A DNA stretch of 64,000 bases from Astropecten irregularis (GCA_963971285.1 OZ020244.1:5766001-5830000), one strand, 5' to 3'. Shown: positions 1 through 10,415, numbered from the stretch's first letter. Notes: a model not told the origin generated them from the letters alone. Made by a program: numbers and translations.

Positions 1-1313
1 TTACTCATGTAACCACCGGAATATGACAACAGTTACTATCTGATTCATATAAAACATCAGAATATGATGACAGTTACTGTACTAGTTCATGTAAAGCGGC
101 CAATATGATGACAGTTACTATTTTATTCATGGAAAACCCCGGAATATGACAACAGTTACTATCTGATTCATATAAAACACCAGAATATGATGACAGTTAC
201 TGTACTATTTGATTCATGTAAAACGCCGCAATATGGTGGCAGTTACTATTTGATTCATGTAAAGCACCGCAATTTGACTACAGTTACTATTTTATTAATT
301 TAAAAACGACGCAATATGATGGCAGTTACTATTTTACTCATGTAACCACCGGAATATGACAACAGTTACTATCTGATTCATATAAAACATCAGAATATGA
401 TGACAGTTACTGTACTAGTTCATGTAAAGCGGCCAATATGATGACAGTTACTATTTTATTCATGGAAAACCCCGGAATATGACAACAGTTACTATCTGAT
501 TCATATAAAACACCAGAATATGATGACAGTTACTGTACTATTTGATTCATGTAAAACGCCGCAATATGGTGGCAGTTACTATTTGATTCATGTAAAGCAC
601 CGCAATTTGACTACAGTTACTATTTTATTAATTTAAAAACGACGCAATATGATGGCAGTTACTATTTTACTCATGTAACCACCGGAATATGACAACAGTT
701 ACTATCCGATTCATATAAAACATCAGAATATGATGACAGTTACTGTACTAGTTCATGTAAAGCGGCCAATATGATGACAGTTACTATTTTATTCATGGAA
801 AACCCCGGAATATGACAACAGTTACTATCTGATTCATATAAAACACCAGAATATGATGACAGTTACTGTACTATTTGATTCATGTAAAACGCCGCAATAT
901 GGTGGCAGTTACTATTTGATTCATGTAAAGCACCGCAATTTGACTACAGTTACTATTTTATTAATTTAAAAACGACGCAATATGATGGCAGTTACTATTT
1001 TACTCATGTAACCACCGGAATATGACAACAGTTACTATCTGATTCATATAAAACATCAGAATATGATGACAGTTACTGTACTATTTGATTCATGTAAAAC
1101 ACCACAATATGATGACAGTTACTATTTTATTCATGGAAAACCCCGGAATATGACAACAGTTACTATCTGATTCATATAAAACACCAGAATATGATGACAG
1201 TTACTGTACTATTTGATTCATGTAAAACGCCACAATATGATGGCAGTTACTATTTGATTCATGTAAAACGCCACAATATGGTGACAGTTACTATTTTATT
1301 CATGGAAAACACT
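1..1313. repeat. 41-bp satellite organised as a 333-bp eight-monomer unit
   Basis: The unit starting ttactcatgtaacc recurs at 1, 334, 667 and 1000, an exact 333-bp period. Its eight monomers differ in their first third (taaccaccgg, taaaacatcag, taaagcggcc, ggaaaacccc, taaaacaccag, taaaacgccgc, taaagcaccgc, and a taatttaaaa variant), while the (t/g)gacagttactatt end is constant. Units 1-3 are nearly identical; unit 3 has atccgattc for atctgattc. The fourth diverges from about 1081. No gene is present. Confidence 0.9.
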
Positions 1314-1440
1314 GATGCAAAAAGGGGGTAAAAATCCGAGTGCGGGGTCCGAGGGTTTCTTACACCCGACGGTCGCAGAGGGGTCAAGCAGTGGGGTCAA
1401 GGACCCGCCGTGCCGCACGACCGAGGCCTTCGCAGCGAAT
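1314..1440. repeat. Truncated relative of the GC-rich module at the S-module edge
   Basis: Shares with full modules, in order, gatgcaaaa, atccgagtgcggggtcc, gagggttctt-like, cgccgtgccgca, and cgaggccttcgca. It is diverged in between and stops at the point where full modules continue with ccgagtggcac, switching there to a T tract. The rest of the module is absent downstream, so this is a truncation, not a simple insertion. Confidence 0.7.
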
Positions 1441-1849
1441 TTTTTTTTAAATCTTTAAGTGTACGCCGTAACTTCAACATTTCCAATTAGGAAATTTAAC
1501 AGGTATAAAAAACACTCACACATAGAATCACGGAGACAGGCTTAATATTAAACTGTTCCTCCTGACATTTCAAACGAGAAATAAAAAGATGCAAAAGTTA
1601 AGCAGACCGTCAGGTGTTCAGGGGCACGCGATTCACCGGGATACTTTCAACCAGCTTACCGGCTCCCATATAGTACCCATAGGCTTACTGGCAAGCCGAC
1701 TACTGCATATCCTCCCCACCATTGAGACCTTAGCCTGACATGCAAAGCTCTGAAGGACTAAGAGGGAGAAACAAGGCGGCCCCTGGACCATCGCGGTGCC
1801 AGGGTCCGCACATGCCATGTTCCATTCATTATCAGAGAGTCAGGATCGG

Positions 1850-1911
1850 AGAATCGAACCCAGGCTGCCGGAAGTCTGAGCGGTGGTACCATCGCTTATC
1901 CCACCGAGCCA
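1850..1911 (-). ncRNA. tRNA-like Pol III promoter head 2
   Basis: Minus strand: A-box match TGGCTCGGTGG (1901-1911) and B-box match GGTTCGATTCT (1850-1860), at tRNA-like spacing. No acceptor stem pairs, so it is not a working tRNA. This is typical of a SINE head. The next minus-strand T run (five A on plus near 1580) could end a transcript of about 330 nt. The same head is present in all seven S modules. Confidence 0.55.
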
Positions 1912-2005
1912 GAAGCGTTGGTGACAACCCGGCAGTTTCTAAAACTATTTATACCAGACAATTGACAGGAGAAAAACATTAAACAAAATTACTGAGAGCA
2001 CATCG

Positions 2006-2059
2006 GGGCTCGAACCCGGGCCAAGTAATTCAAAGTCCCTTTCCCTAATCACTCGGCCA
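2006..2059 (-). ncRNA. tRNA-like Pol III promoter head 1 (pseudo-tRNA)
   Basis: Minus strand: A box TGGCCGAGTGA (2049-2059; TGGCCGAGTGG in the other copies) and B box GGTTCGAGCCC (2006-2016), with an intervening CTTTGAA that looks like a Gln-type anticodon loop. The anticodon stem has a mismatch and the acceptor arms do not pair, so aminoacylation is unlikely. T runs just downstream on the minus strand (AATTTTG and GTTTTTC, plus positions about 1972-1991) would serve as Pol III terminators. It may therefore be a separate pseudo-tRNA unit rather than part of one SINE. Confidence 0.5.
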
Positions 2060-2274
2060 CATCACATGTATTGACGGTGTCATGGAATGTAGCAATGAAG
2101 TGATTGTCGATACCCTATTGGCTTAAAATCACTCGAGCGTGTTATGAACAGTCTCCGTAGTCATGTATAACCCGCTATGGAATCACCTAATCCAAGTCCT
2201 AATCCAAGACTTTGTAGCAACATTTTCAAAACTTTAGGGCAAAGTGCTTGCTACCTGGTCTTGCCAGAGGTCGC

Positions 2275-2343
2275 GGAGACGTCTCTCCTTGGTGAGAGCG
2301 TAAGCCATTTTATGTTGGAGACGTCTCCGCCATTGGCGGAGAC
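2275..2343. repeat. Palindrome cluster in S module
   Basis: GAGACGTCTC at 2276-2285, GGAGACGTCTCC at 2317-2328, and a 9-bp stem GTCTCCGCC-ATT-GGCGGAGAC at 2323-2343. The second and third overlap, so alternative cruciforms are possible. Conserved in all S modules apart from single changes (copies 6 and 7 read gtcacggagac before the first palindrome). Confidence 0.7.
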
Positions 2344-2617
2344 ACTTCCCCGACACTCATTACATTCACCAATATTGAACAGACACTTCTTATACAAGTA
2401 TTTTCTAAGCCCTGTGTGGGATGTCTTTAAAAACAATGGATGCGGAACCCGGTAACCAGAGTTTAGACTTTCACATAGAAACTGATCCATGTAAAACACC
2501 GAAAGATGAAGGCAGTTACTATTTGATTCATGTAAAACGCCACAACATGAGGACGTTATTTGGTTAATGGAAACATCGCAATGTGACGACGTTGCTATAT
2601 GATTCATGTAAAACACC

Positions 2618-2970
2618 GATGCAAAAGTGGGCGAAAAACCGAGTGCGGGGTCCAAGTATCCGAGGGATTCTTCGACCCGACAGCCACAGGAGGTTCCAGC
2701 AGTGGGCTTCACCACGGACCCCGCCGTGCCGCAAGGCCGAGGCCTTCGCACCGAGTGGCACGGGCCGTTTTGGCCGCAGACTCCGAGAAACGGCCACCTC
2801 CGAGTAGCGTTCCGGCAGCGAGAGGTACGCTGTGGCAGACGGCCCAGATTTTGGCTGCATTAACCACGGCCCTTTTTGGCCACAAGAGTCCGAGAAACTG
2901 CCTCGTGTAAGGCGGCAGGGAAAGGTCTGCCATGGCGACCGGCGGAGGACTCTCGCTCCAAGAGGTAGTA
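2618..2970. repeat. GC-rich module, subtype A (copy 1)
   Basis: About 353 bp, rich in G+C and CpG, set in AT-rich monomers. It starts gatgcaaaagtgggcg and ends gaggtagta. It carries three internal ACGGsCC...TTTTGGC repeats (near 2760, 2839 and 2866). Both strands read open for 74-166 codons. Shared by every copy and without codon logic, these frames are not called genes. Confidence 0.85.
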
Positions 2971-4439
2971 TGGCGACAGTTATTATTTGTTTTATGTAAA
3001 ACACCGGACTATGAGGAGAGTTACTATTTGATTTATGTAAAACGCCACAATATGACCACAGTTAATATTTGATTTAGGTAAAACACCGGTATATAAGGAG
3101 AGATACTATCTGATTCATGTAAAACGCCGCAATATGAACACCGGAATGTAAGGAGAGTTACTACTTGTATCTCATTCATATAAATCACCAAAATATGACG
3201 ACAGGTACTATTTTACTCAAGTAAAACACCGGAATATGATGACAGTTACTATTTGTTTTAAGTAAACTTTTGTACTGCAATATGAGGAGAGTTACTATTC
3301 GATTCATGTAAAACACCACAATATGACGACAGCTACTATTTGATTCTTGTAAAACACCACAATATGACGACATTTACTATTTGATTCATGTAAAGCACCG
3401 CAATTTGGCTACAGTTACTATTTTATTAATTTAAAAACGACGCAATATGATGACAGTTACTATTTTACTCATGTAACCATCGGGATATGACAACAGTTAC
3501 TATCTGATTCATATAAAACATCAGAATATGATGACAGTTACTCTACTATTAGATTCATGTAAAGCGCCGCAATATGATGACAGTTACTATCTGATTCGTG
3601 TAAGACACCGCAATATGATGGCAGTTACTATTTGATTCATGTAAAACGCCACAATATGATGGCAGTTACTATTTGATTCATGTAAAACGCCGCAATATGG
3701 TGGCAGTTACTATTTGATTCATGTAAAGCACCGCAATTTGACTACAGTTACTATTTTATTAATTTAAAAACGACGCAATATGATGGCAGTTACTATTTTA
3801 CTCATGTAACCACCGGAATATGACAACAGTTACTATCTGATTCATATAAAACATCAGAATATGATGACAGTTACTGTACTAGTTCATGTTAAGCGGCCAA
3901 TATGATGACAGTTACTATTTTATTCATGGAAAACCCCGGAATATGACAACAGTTACTATCTGATTCATATAAAACACCAGAATATGATGACAGTTACTGT
4001 ACTATTTGATTCATGTAAAACGCCGCAATATGGTGGCAGTTACTATTTGATTCATGTAAAGCACCGCAATTTGACTACAGTTACTATTTTATTAATTTAA
4101 AAACGACGCAATATGATGGCAGTTACTATTTTACTCATGTAACCACCGGAATATGACAACAATTACTATCTGATTCATATAAAACATCAGAATATGATGA
4201 CAGTTACTGTACTAGTTCATGTAAAGCGGCCAATATGATGACAGTTACTATTTTATTCATGGAAAACCCCGGAATATGACAACAGTTACTATCTGATTCA
4301 TATAAAACACCAGAATATGATGACAGTTACTGTACTATTTGATTCATGTAAAACGCCACAATGTGATGGCAGTTACTATTTGATTCATGTAAAACGCCAC
4401 AATATGATGACAGTTACTATTTTATTCATGGAAAACACT
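2971..4439. repeat. Satellite between S copies 1 and 2
   Basis: About 36 monomers. The first part (2971-3470) is a characteristic diverged L flank containing taatatttgatttagg, ggtatataaggagag and cttttgtactgcaatatg. From about 3798 the 333-bp unit returns (again at 4131). No gene seen. Confidence 0.85.
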
Positions 4440-5609
4440 GATGCAAAAAGGGGGTAAAAATCCGATTGCGGGGTCCGAGGGTTTCTTACACCCGACGGTC
4501 GCAGAGGGGTCAAGCAGTGGGGTCAAGGACCCGCCGTGCCGCACGACCGAGGCCTTCGCAGCGAATTTTTTTTTAAATCTTTAAGTGTACACCGTAACTT
4601 GAACATTTCCAATTAGGAAATTTAACAGGTATAAAAAACACTCACACATAGAATCACGGGGACAGGCTTAATATTAAACTGTTCCTCCTGACATTTCAAA
4701 CGAGAAATAAAAAGATGCAAAAGTTAAGCAGACCGTCAGGTGTTCAGGGGCACGCGATTCACCGGGATACTTTCAACCAGCTTACCGGCTCCCATATAGT
4801 ACCCATAGGCTTACTGGCAAGCCGACTACTGCATATCCTCCCCACCATTGAGACCTTAGCCTGACATGCAAAGCTCTGAAGGACTAAGAGGGAGAAACAA
4901 GGCGGCCCCTGGACCATCGCGGTGCCAGGGTCCGCACATGCCATGTTCCATTCATTATCAGAGAGTCAGGATCGGAGAATCGAACCCAGGCTGCCGGAAG
5001 TCTGAGCGGTGGTACCATCGCTTATCCCACCGAGCCAGAAGCGTTGGTGACAACCCGGCAGTTTCTAAAACTATTTATACCAGACAATTGACAGGAGAAA
5101 AACATTAAACAAAATTACTGAGAGCACATCGGGGCTCGAACCCGGGCCAAGTAATTCAAAGTCCCTTTCCCTAACCACTCGGCCACATCACATGTATTGA
5201 CGGTGTCATGGAATGTAGCAATGAAGTGATTGTCGATACCCTATTGGCTTAAAATCACTCGAGCGTGTTATGAACAGTCTCCGTAGTCATGTATAACCCG
5301 CTATGGAATCACCTAATCCAAGTCCTAATCCAAGACTTTGTAGCAACATTTTCAAAACTTTAGGGCAAAGTGCTTGCCACCTGGTCTTGCCAGAGGTCGC
5401 GGAGACGTCTCTCCTTGGTGAGAGCGTAAGCCATTTTATGTTGGAGACGTCTCCGCCATTGGCGGAGACACTTCCCCGACACTCATTACATTCACCAATA
5501 TTGAACAGACACTTCTTATACAAGTATTTTCTAAGCCCTGTGTGGGATGTCTTTAAAAACAATGGATGCCGAACCCGGTAACCAGAGTTTAGACTTTCAC
5601 ATAGAAACT
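4440..5609 (-). repeat. S module copy 2
   Basis: Same layout as copy 1 at an offset of 3,126 bp, with the consensus A box at head 1. The offset is constant from here through the following A module, showing one duplicated block. Heads lie at about 4976-5037 and 5132-5185, palindromes at 5401-5469. Confidence 0.7.
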
Positions 5610-5743
5610 GATCCATGTAAAACACCGAAAGATGAAGGCAGTTACTATTTGATTCATGTAAAACGCCACAACATGAGGACGTTATTTGGTTAATGGAAAC
5701 ATCGCAATGTGACGACGTTGCTATATGATTCATGTAAAACACC

Positions 5744-6096
5744 GATGCAAAAGTGGGCGAAAAACCGAGTGCGGGGTCCAAGTATCCGAGGGATTCTTCG
5801 ACCCGACAGCCACAGGAGGTTCCAGCAGTGGGCTTCACCAAGGACCCCGCCGTGCCGCAAGGCCGAGGCCTTCGCACCGAGTGGCACCGGCCGTTTTGGC
5901 CGCAGACTCCGAGAAACGGCCACCTCCGAGTAGCGTTCCGGCAGCGAGAGGTACGCTGTGGCAGACGGCCCAGATTTTGGCTGCATTAACCACGGCCCTT
6001 TTTGGCCACAAGAGTCCGAGAAACTGCCTCGTGTAAGGCGGCAGGGAAAGGTCTGCCATGGCGACCGGCGGAGGACTCTCGCTCCAAGAGGTAGAA
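5744..6096. repeat. GC-rich module, subtype A (copy 2)
   Basis: Same agtgggcgaaaaacc start as the first A module. Private changes are ggcaccggccg and gaggtagaatgg. Confidence 0.85.
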
Positions 6097-6947
6097 TGGC
6101 GACAGTTATTATTTGTTTTATGTAAAACACCGGACTATGAGGAGAGTTACTATTTGATTTATGTAAAACGCCACAATATGACCACAGTTACTATTTGATT
6201 CATGTAAAACACCACAATATGACGACAGCTACTATTTGATTCATGTAAAACACCACAATATGACGACAGCTACTATTCGATTCATGTAAAACACCACAAT
6301 ATGACGACAGCTACTATTTGATTCATGTAAAACACCGCAATAAAAACGACAGCTACTATCTGATTCATGTAAAACACCACAATATGACGACAGCTACTAT
6401 TTGATTCATGTAAAACACCGCAATAAAAACGACAGCTACTATCTGATTCATGTAAAACACCACAATATGACGACAGCTACTATTCGATTCATGTAAAACA
6501 CCACAATATGATGGCAGTTACTATCTGATTCGTGTAAGACACCGCAATATGATGGCAGTTACTATTTGATTCATGTAAAACGCCACAATATGATGACAGT
6601 TACTATTTGATTCATGTAAAACACCACAATATGACGACAGCTACTATTGATTCATGTAAAACACCACAATATGACGACAGCTACTATTCGATTCATGTAA
6701 AACACCACAATATGACGACAGCTACTATTTGATTCATGTAAAACACCGCAATAAAAACGACAGCTACTATTTGATTCATGTAAAACACCACAATATGACG
6801 ACAGCTACTATTCGATTCATGTAAAACACCACAATATGACGACAGCTACTATTTGATTCATGTAAAACGCCACAATATGAGGACGTTGTTTGGTTAATGG
6901 AAACACCGGAATGTGACGACGTTGCTATATGATTCATGTAAAACACC

Positions 6948-7309
6948 GATGAAAAAGTGTGGGGGAAGATCCGAGTGCGGGGTCCAAGTATCCGAGGGAT
7001 TCTTCGACCTGACTGCCGCAGGAGGTTCCAGCAGTGGACTTCACCAACGACCCCGCCGTGCCACAAGGCCGAGGCCTTCGCACCGAGTGGCACGGGCCGT
7101 TTTGGCCGCAGACTCCGAGAAACGGCCGCCTCTGAGTAGCGTTGCGGCAGCGAGAGGTACGCTGTGGCAGACGGCCCAGATTTTGGCTGCGTTAACCACG
7201 GCACTTTTTGGCCACATGGCACATGAGTCCGAGAAACTGCCTCGTGTAAGGCGGCAGGGAAAGGTCTGCCATGGCGACCGGCGGAGGACTCTCGCTCCAA
7301 GAGGTAGTA
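6948..7309. repeat. GC-rich module, subtype B1
   Basis: 362 bp. B differs from A by tgtgggggaagatcc, a cctgactgccgc segment and a 10-bp insert tggcacatga. Private changes: gatgaaaaag at the start and ggcactttttgg. Next module 970 bp on. Confidence 0.85.
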
Positions 7310-7917
7310 TGGCGACAGTTATTATTTGTTTTATGTAAAACACCGGACTATGAGGAGAGTTACTATTTGATTTATGTAAAACGCCACAATATGACCACAG
7401 TTACTATTTGATTCATGTAAAACACCACAATATGATGACAGTTACTATTTGATTCATGTAAAACGCCGCAATATGGTGGCAGTTACTATTTGATTTATGT
7501 AAAGCACCGCAATTTGACTACAGTTACTATTTTATTAATTTAAAAACGACGCAATATGATGGCAGTTACTATTTTACTCATGTAACCACCGGAATATGAC
7601 AACAGTTACTATCTGATTCATATAAAACATCAGAATATGATGACAGTTACTGTACTATTTGATTCATGTAAAACACCACAATATGACGACAGCTACTATT
7701 CGATTCATGTAAAACACCACAATATGACGACAGCTACTATTTGATTCATGTAAAACACCACAATATGACGACAGCTACTATTCGATTCATGTAAAACACC
7801 ACAATATGACAACAGCTACTATTTGATTCATGTAAAACGCCACAATATGAGGACGTTATTTGGTTAATGGAAACACCGCAATGTGACGACGTTGCTATAT
7901 GATTCATGTAAAACACC

Positions 7918-8279
7918 GATGCAAAAGTGTGGGGGAAGATCCGAGTGCGGGGTCCAAGTATCCGAGGGATTCTTCGACCTGACTGCCGCAGGAGGTTCCA
8001 GCAGTGGACTTCACCAACGACCCCGCCGTGCCACAAGGCCGAGGCCTTCGCATCGAGTGGCACGGGCCGTTTTGGCCGCAGACTCCGAGAAACGGCCGCC
8101 TCTGAGTAGCGTTGCGGCAGCGAGAGGTACGCTGTGGCAGACGGCCCAGATTTTGGCTGCGTTAACCACGGCCCTTTTTGGCCACATGGCACATGAGTCC
8201 GAGAAACTGCCTCGTGTAAGGCGGCAGGGAAAGGTCTGCCATGGCGACCGGCGGAGGACTCTCGCTCCAAGAGGTAGTA
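7918..8279. repeat. GC-rich module, subtype B1
   Basis: B1 with private gcatcgagtgg. It lies 413 bp upstream of the retrotransposon insertion. Confidence 0.85.
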
Positions 8280-8688
8280 TGGCGACAGTTATTATTTGTT
8301 TTATGTAAAACACCGGACTATGAGGAGAGTTACTATTTGATTTATGTAAAACGCCACAATATGACCACAGTTACTATTTGATTCATGTAAAACACCACAA
8401 TATGATGACAGTTACTATTTGATTCATGTAAAACGCCGCAATATGGTGGCAGTTACTATTTGATTCATGTAAAGCACCGCAATTTGACTACAGTTACTAT
8501 TTTATTAATTTAAAAACGACGCAATATGATGGCAGTTACTATTTTACTCATGTAACCACCGGAATATGACAACAGTTACTATCTGATTCATATAAAACAT
8601 CAGAATATGATGACAGTTACTGTACTATTTGATTCATGTAAAACACCACAATATGACGACAGCTACTATTGATTCATGTAAAACACCA

Positions 8689-8692
8689 CAAT
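8689..8692. other. Left junction, CAAT shared with right junction
   Basis: The satellite monomer reads ...ccacaat and then switches to element sequence acgggttc. CAAT recurs at 14320-14323. It is either a 4-bp target duplication or microhomology between the element end and the target; the sequence cannot distinguish these. Tyrosine recombinase elements usually make no target duplication. Confidence 0.75.
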
Positions 8693-8981
8693 ACGGGTTC
8701 CCGGTGCTTGTCTCCGGGCCAACCCCCCTTTGGCCCAGGGGGTTGTGAGCGGCTGTTACACTAACCCGAAGCTATTTAACCTGCGCTGTGAGTGGCCCGA
8801 TGGCTGTGCGCAGTGCCTTCAACAGCCAATCAAAGGCTCCAGTACATCTAGCTGTTAGATTTTACGCGCGCTCTCTCCCTCTTCGCCTTTCCTCGCCGAA
8901 CTGAAAAAACACGCACGAGAACACTCTCCTCGATCCGTCCGAAATTATTCGGATATCCTCGCCTAAACATCTACCACAGCT
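8693..8981 (+). promoter_or_regulatory. 5' leader of the retrotransposon
   Basis: 289 bp upstream of the Gag ATG with no open frame of note on the plus strand. It contains a hairpin-rich start (8716-8745), a CCAAT pentamer at 8826-8830 and a pyrimidine-rich stretch around 8870-8930. It presumably holds the promoter and priming sequences of the element, but no TATA box or tRNA primer-binding site is convincing. DIRS-order elements are not tRNA-primed in the LTR manner, so a missing primer site is not a defect. Confidence 0.45.
8716..8745. promoter_or_regulatory. Two mutually exclusive hairpins near the 5' end
   Basis: GGGCCAA (8716-8722) pairs with TTGGCCC (8730-8736). The overlapping CAACCCCC (8720-8727) pairs with GGGGGTTG (8738-8745). 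The stems share bases, so only one can form at a time. The position 23 bp from the element end suggests a structural role in replication or recombination; this is inference. Confidence 0.5.
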
Positions 8982-10415
8982 ATGAGGGGCCGAGGCAGAA
9001 AGAGGAAGCACCCTGATGGATCCAATCTGAGACGATCCGACCGCCCAGTAACGAGACAAACTCGGGCACAATCTCGGGCAATTGCGTCGCTCCTTAACCC
9101 GGAAGTAGACCGGCAGCCATGCACGAATCCTGCTAGCGTGATGACGCGACAGCGCCCTCAATCGGCCTCCGCTCCAGTCACCAGCCATGTCAGCTGTGCC
9201 GGAACAGTCCAGCCGACCGCTCTGCCATCTTCGACCGTGACAACGGCTGATGCGGCCCCAAGCCGAAGTGACATCACCGTCCCCCTTCTCCAGGGTACCG
9301 GCCAATATGCTCCGACACTCCACCAGCTCGCCAGCCCGCCGGGTTTGCCGACGATCTCCAACACAACACCTACCATGTCCATGCCTACCGCTACCGGGTC
9401 TGGGATTCCCAGGATGGCTGATTGTAGCACCGCCACCAGTAACTGCTACCACTACCAGTACCACGGTCCTGCCTCCACTGGAGCAAGTTCCAGCTCCACC
9501 GCTACCCCGCTGACAACTGCCTCTGGCCGTACTACATTCGGCCAACACCAGAGTCCCAACTATCAGCCCCATACATCTACTTCAGGTGAGCTGCCTGTTG
9601 TTTATTCACAACCTGGGCCGGGAACTGGCTTGCATGTTAACACCAACCCTGCCCCACTCAGCCAGCTTACTCAGGCCACATCGAGCACAATCCCCATTAT
9701 TCAAGAGGGAGGGGAAGGGGCCCTAATTTCCATTTGTGAGCCACTTGGGAATGCCATCCCTGTGGGAACACGGGAAAAGATAGTTAAGAGTGAGTTCATT
9801 GAGCTTGATACCTTGTTGACACGCCATGGCCCGACCAATCCCACTCCCAATCTTACTTTTACGTTGGACCAATCTGGCCAATTGTGTCTTAAGGACACAA
9901 AGAAGAAAACTCAAATCACATCCATACTGTCATGGACCGACGCGTTTCTAATCTACGCGTCTGTGTTTCTGTCGGCTCACGCGAGTCGATGCCAAGAGAT
10001 GCTTAAGTATATGCATGTCATTCGCATGGCGGCTGCCCGCTTTTCCAACCGTGGCTGGCTCGAATATGATCGACAGTTTAGACTGAGGCAACAGGCGCAC
10101 CCTAGCAGATCTTGGGCTGTTATCGATGGGGAACTCTGGGCCCTCTATGTAACTGCCCCTGGGTTTGTACACACTGGCTTGGGGGGTCAGGGGGGAACCC
10201 AGCCCTATGGGGCCAAGCGCTTTGCGAATTCTTTTCGCCCATTCCCCCGCACACCAACAAGAAACACAAGCCACTGCTTTGCATTCAATCGGGCAACAGG
10301 CTGTTCAAGGGCCCAATGCACGTACCCGCATAAGTGCCTCACATGCAACTCCCAACTTCATGGCGCCTTCGCATGTAAATCCCCCTCAAAGAAAAGCGCC
10401 GCTGACCACCAGTAA
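8982..10415 (+). CDS. Gag-like protein with tandem CCCH and CCHC zinc motifs
   Basis: 477 residues from a true ATG. The N-terminus is strongly basic (RGRGRKRKH at residues 2-10, RPVTRQTRAQSR at 21-32), as for a nucleic-acid-binding or nuclear-targeted protein. Residues about 45-240 are low-complexity, rich in Ser, Thr and Pro. Residues about 245-400 look globular and resemble the conserved Gag core of DIRS/Ngaro elements (for example SWTDAFLIYASV at 317-328). The C-terminus has C432-x8-C441-x4-C446-x3-H450, a CCCH finger, followed at once by C452-x2-C455-x4-H460-x4-C465, a CCHC zinc knuckle. These would bind element RNA in a nucleocapsid. The 3' end overlaps the RT frame by about 260 nt in a different reading phase. 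Family assignment rests on motif and position, not on a search. Confidence 0.8.
   Translation: MRGRGRKRKHPDGSNLRRSDRPVTRQTRAQSRAIASLLNPEVDRQPCTNPASVMTRQRPQSASAPVTSHVSCAGTVQPTALPSSTVTTADAAPSRSDITVPLLQGTGQYAPTLHQLASPPGLPTISNTTPTMSMPTATGSGIPRMADCSTATSNCYHYQYHGPASTGASSSSTATPLTTASGRTTFGQHQSPNYQPHTSTSGELPVVYSQPGPGTGLHVNTNPAPLSQLTQATSSTIPIIQEGGEGALISICEPLGNAIPVGTREKIVKSEFIELDTLLTRHGPTNPTPNLTFTLDQSGQLCLKDTKKKTQITSILSWTDAFLIYASVFLSAHASRCQEMLKYMHVIRMAAARFSNRGWLEYDRQFRLRQQAHPSRSWAVIDGELWALYVTAPGFVHTGLGGQGGTQPYGAKRFANSFRPFPRTPTRNTSHCFAFNRATGCSRAQCTYPHKCLTCNSQLHGAFACKSPSKKSAADHQ

Larger units (their letters stand above)
1314..2483 (-). repeat. S module copy 1 (composite, tRNA-like heads on minus strand)
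   Basis: 1.17 kb block between satellite monomers. Plus-strand order: a truncated GC-rich module (1314-1440), a T-rich tract (1440-1449), an AT-rich stretch, a unique body (about 1600-1840), two tRNA-like heads on the minus strand, and a palindrome cluster near 2275-2343. Read on the minus strand it resembles a tRNA-headed SINE ending in an A tract. Copy 1 differs from others at one A-box base (gtgattag for gtggttag). Open frames crossing it in both directions are shared by all copies and lack any recognised domain. About 134 bp of satellite monomers follow before an A-type GC module. Confidence 0.7.
6097..8692. repeat. Satellite with B1 modules up to the retrotransposon
   Basis: Short-period satellite dominated by the taaaacaccacaatatgacgacagc monomer and its 42-bp cgcaataaaaacgacagc variant. 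B1 modules lie at 6948-7309 and 7918-8279. It ends in the monomer broken by the retrotransposon. No gene. Confidence 0.85.

Noticed and set aside
2000..2076. Functional tRNA gene on the minus strand (Gln- or Ser/Leu-like)
   Set aside because: A and B boxes are good, but acceptor arms do not pair and the anticodon stem has a mismatch, so it is called only tRNA-like.
2618..2970. CENP-B box in the GC-rich module
   Set aside because: ttcgcaccgagtggcacggg resembles the motif but lacks the required A and CGGG spacing; no match to the nTTCGnnnnAnnCGGGn pattern was found by eye.
2251..3004. Open frames of 60-197 codons in GC-rich and S modules, repeated dozens of times
   Set aside because: They occur on both strands of the same DNA, run on into translated 41-bp monomers, often start at non-ATG codons, show no domain, and are frame-disrupted between subtypes by one-base changes.
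8862..9572. 236-codon minus-strand open frame
   Set aside because: Lies antisense to the Gag frame, in GC-rich low-complexity sequence; no recognisable motif.
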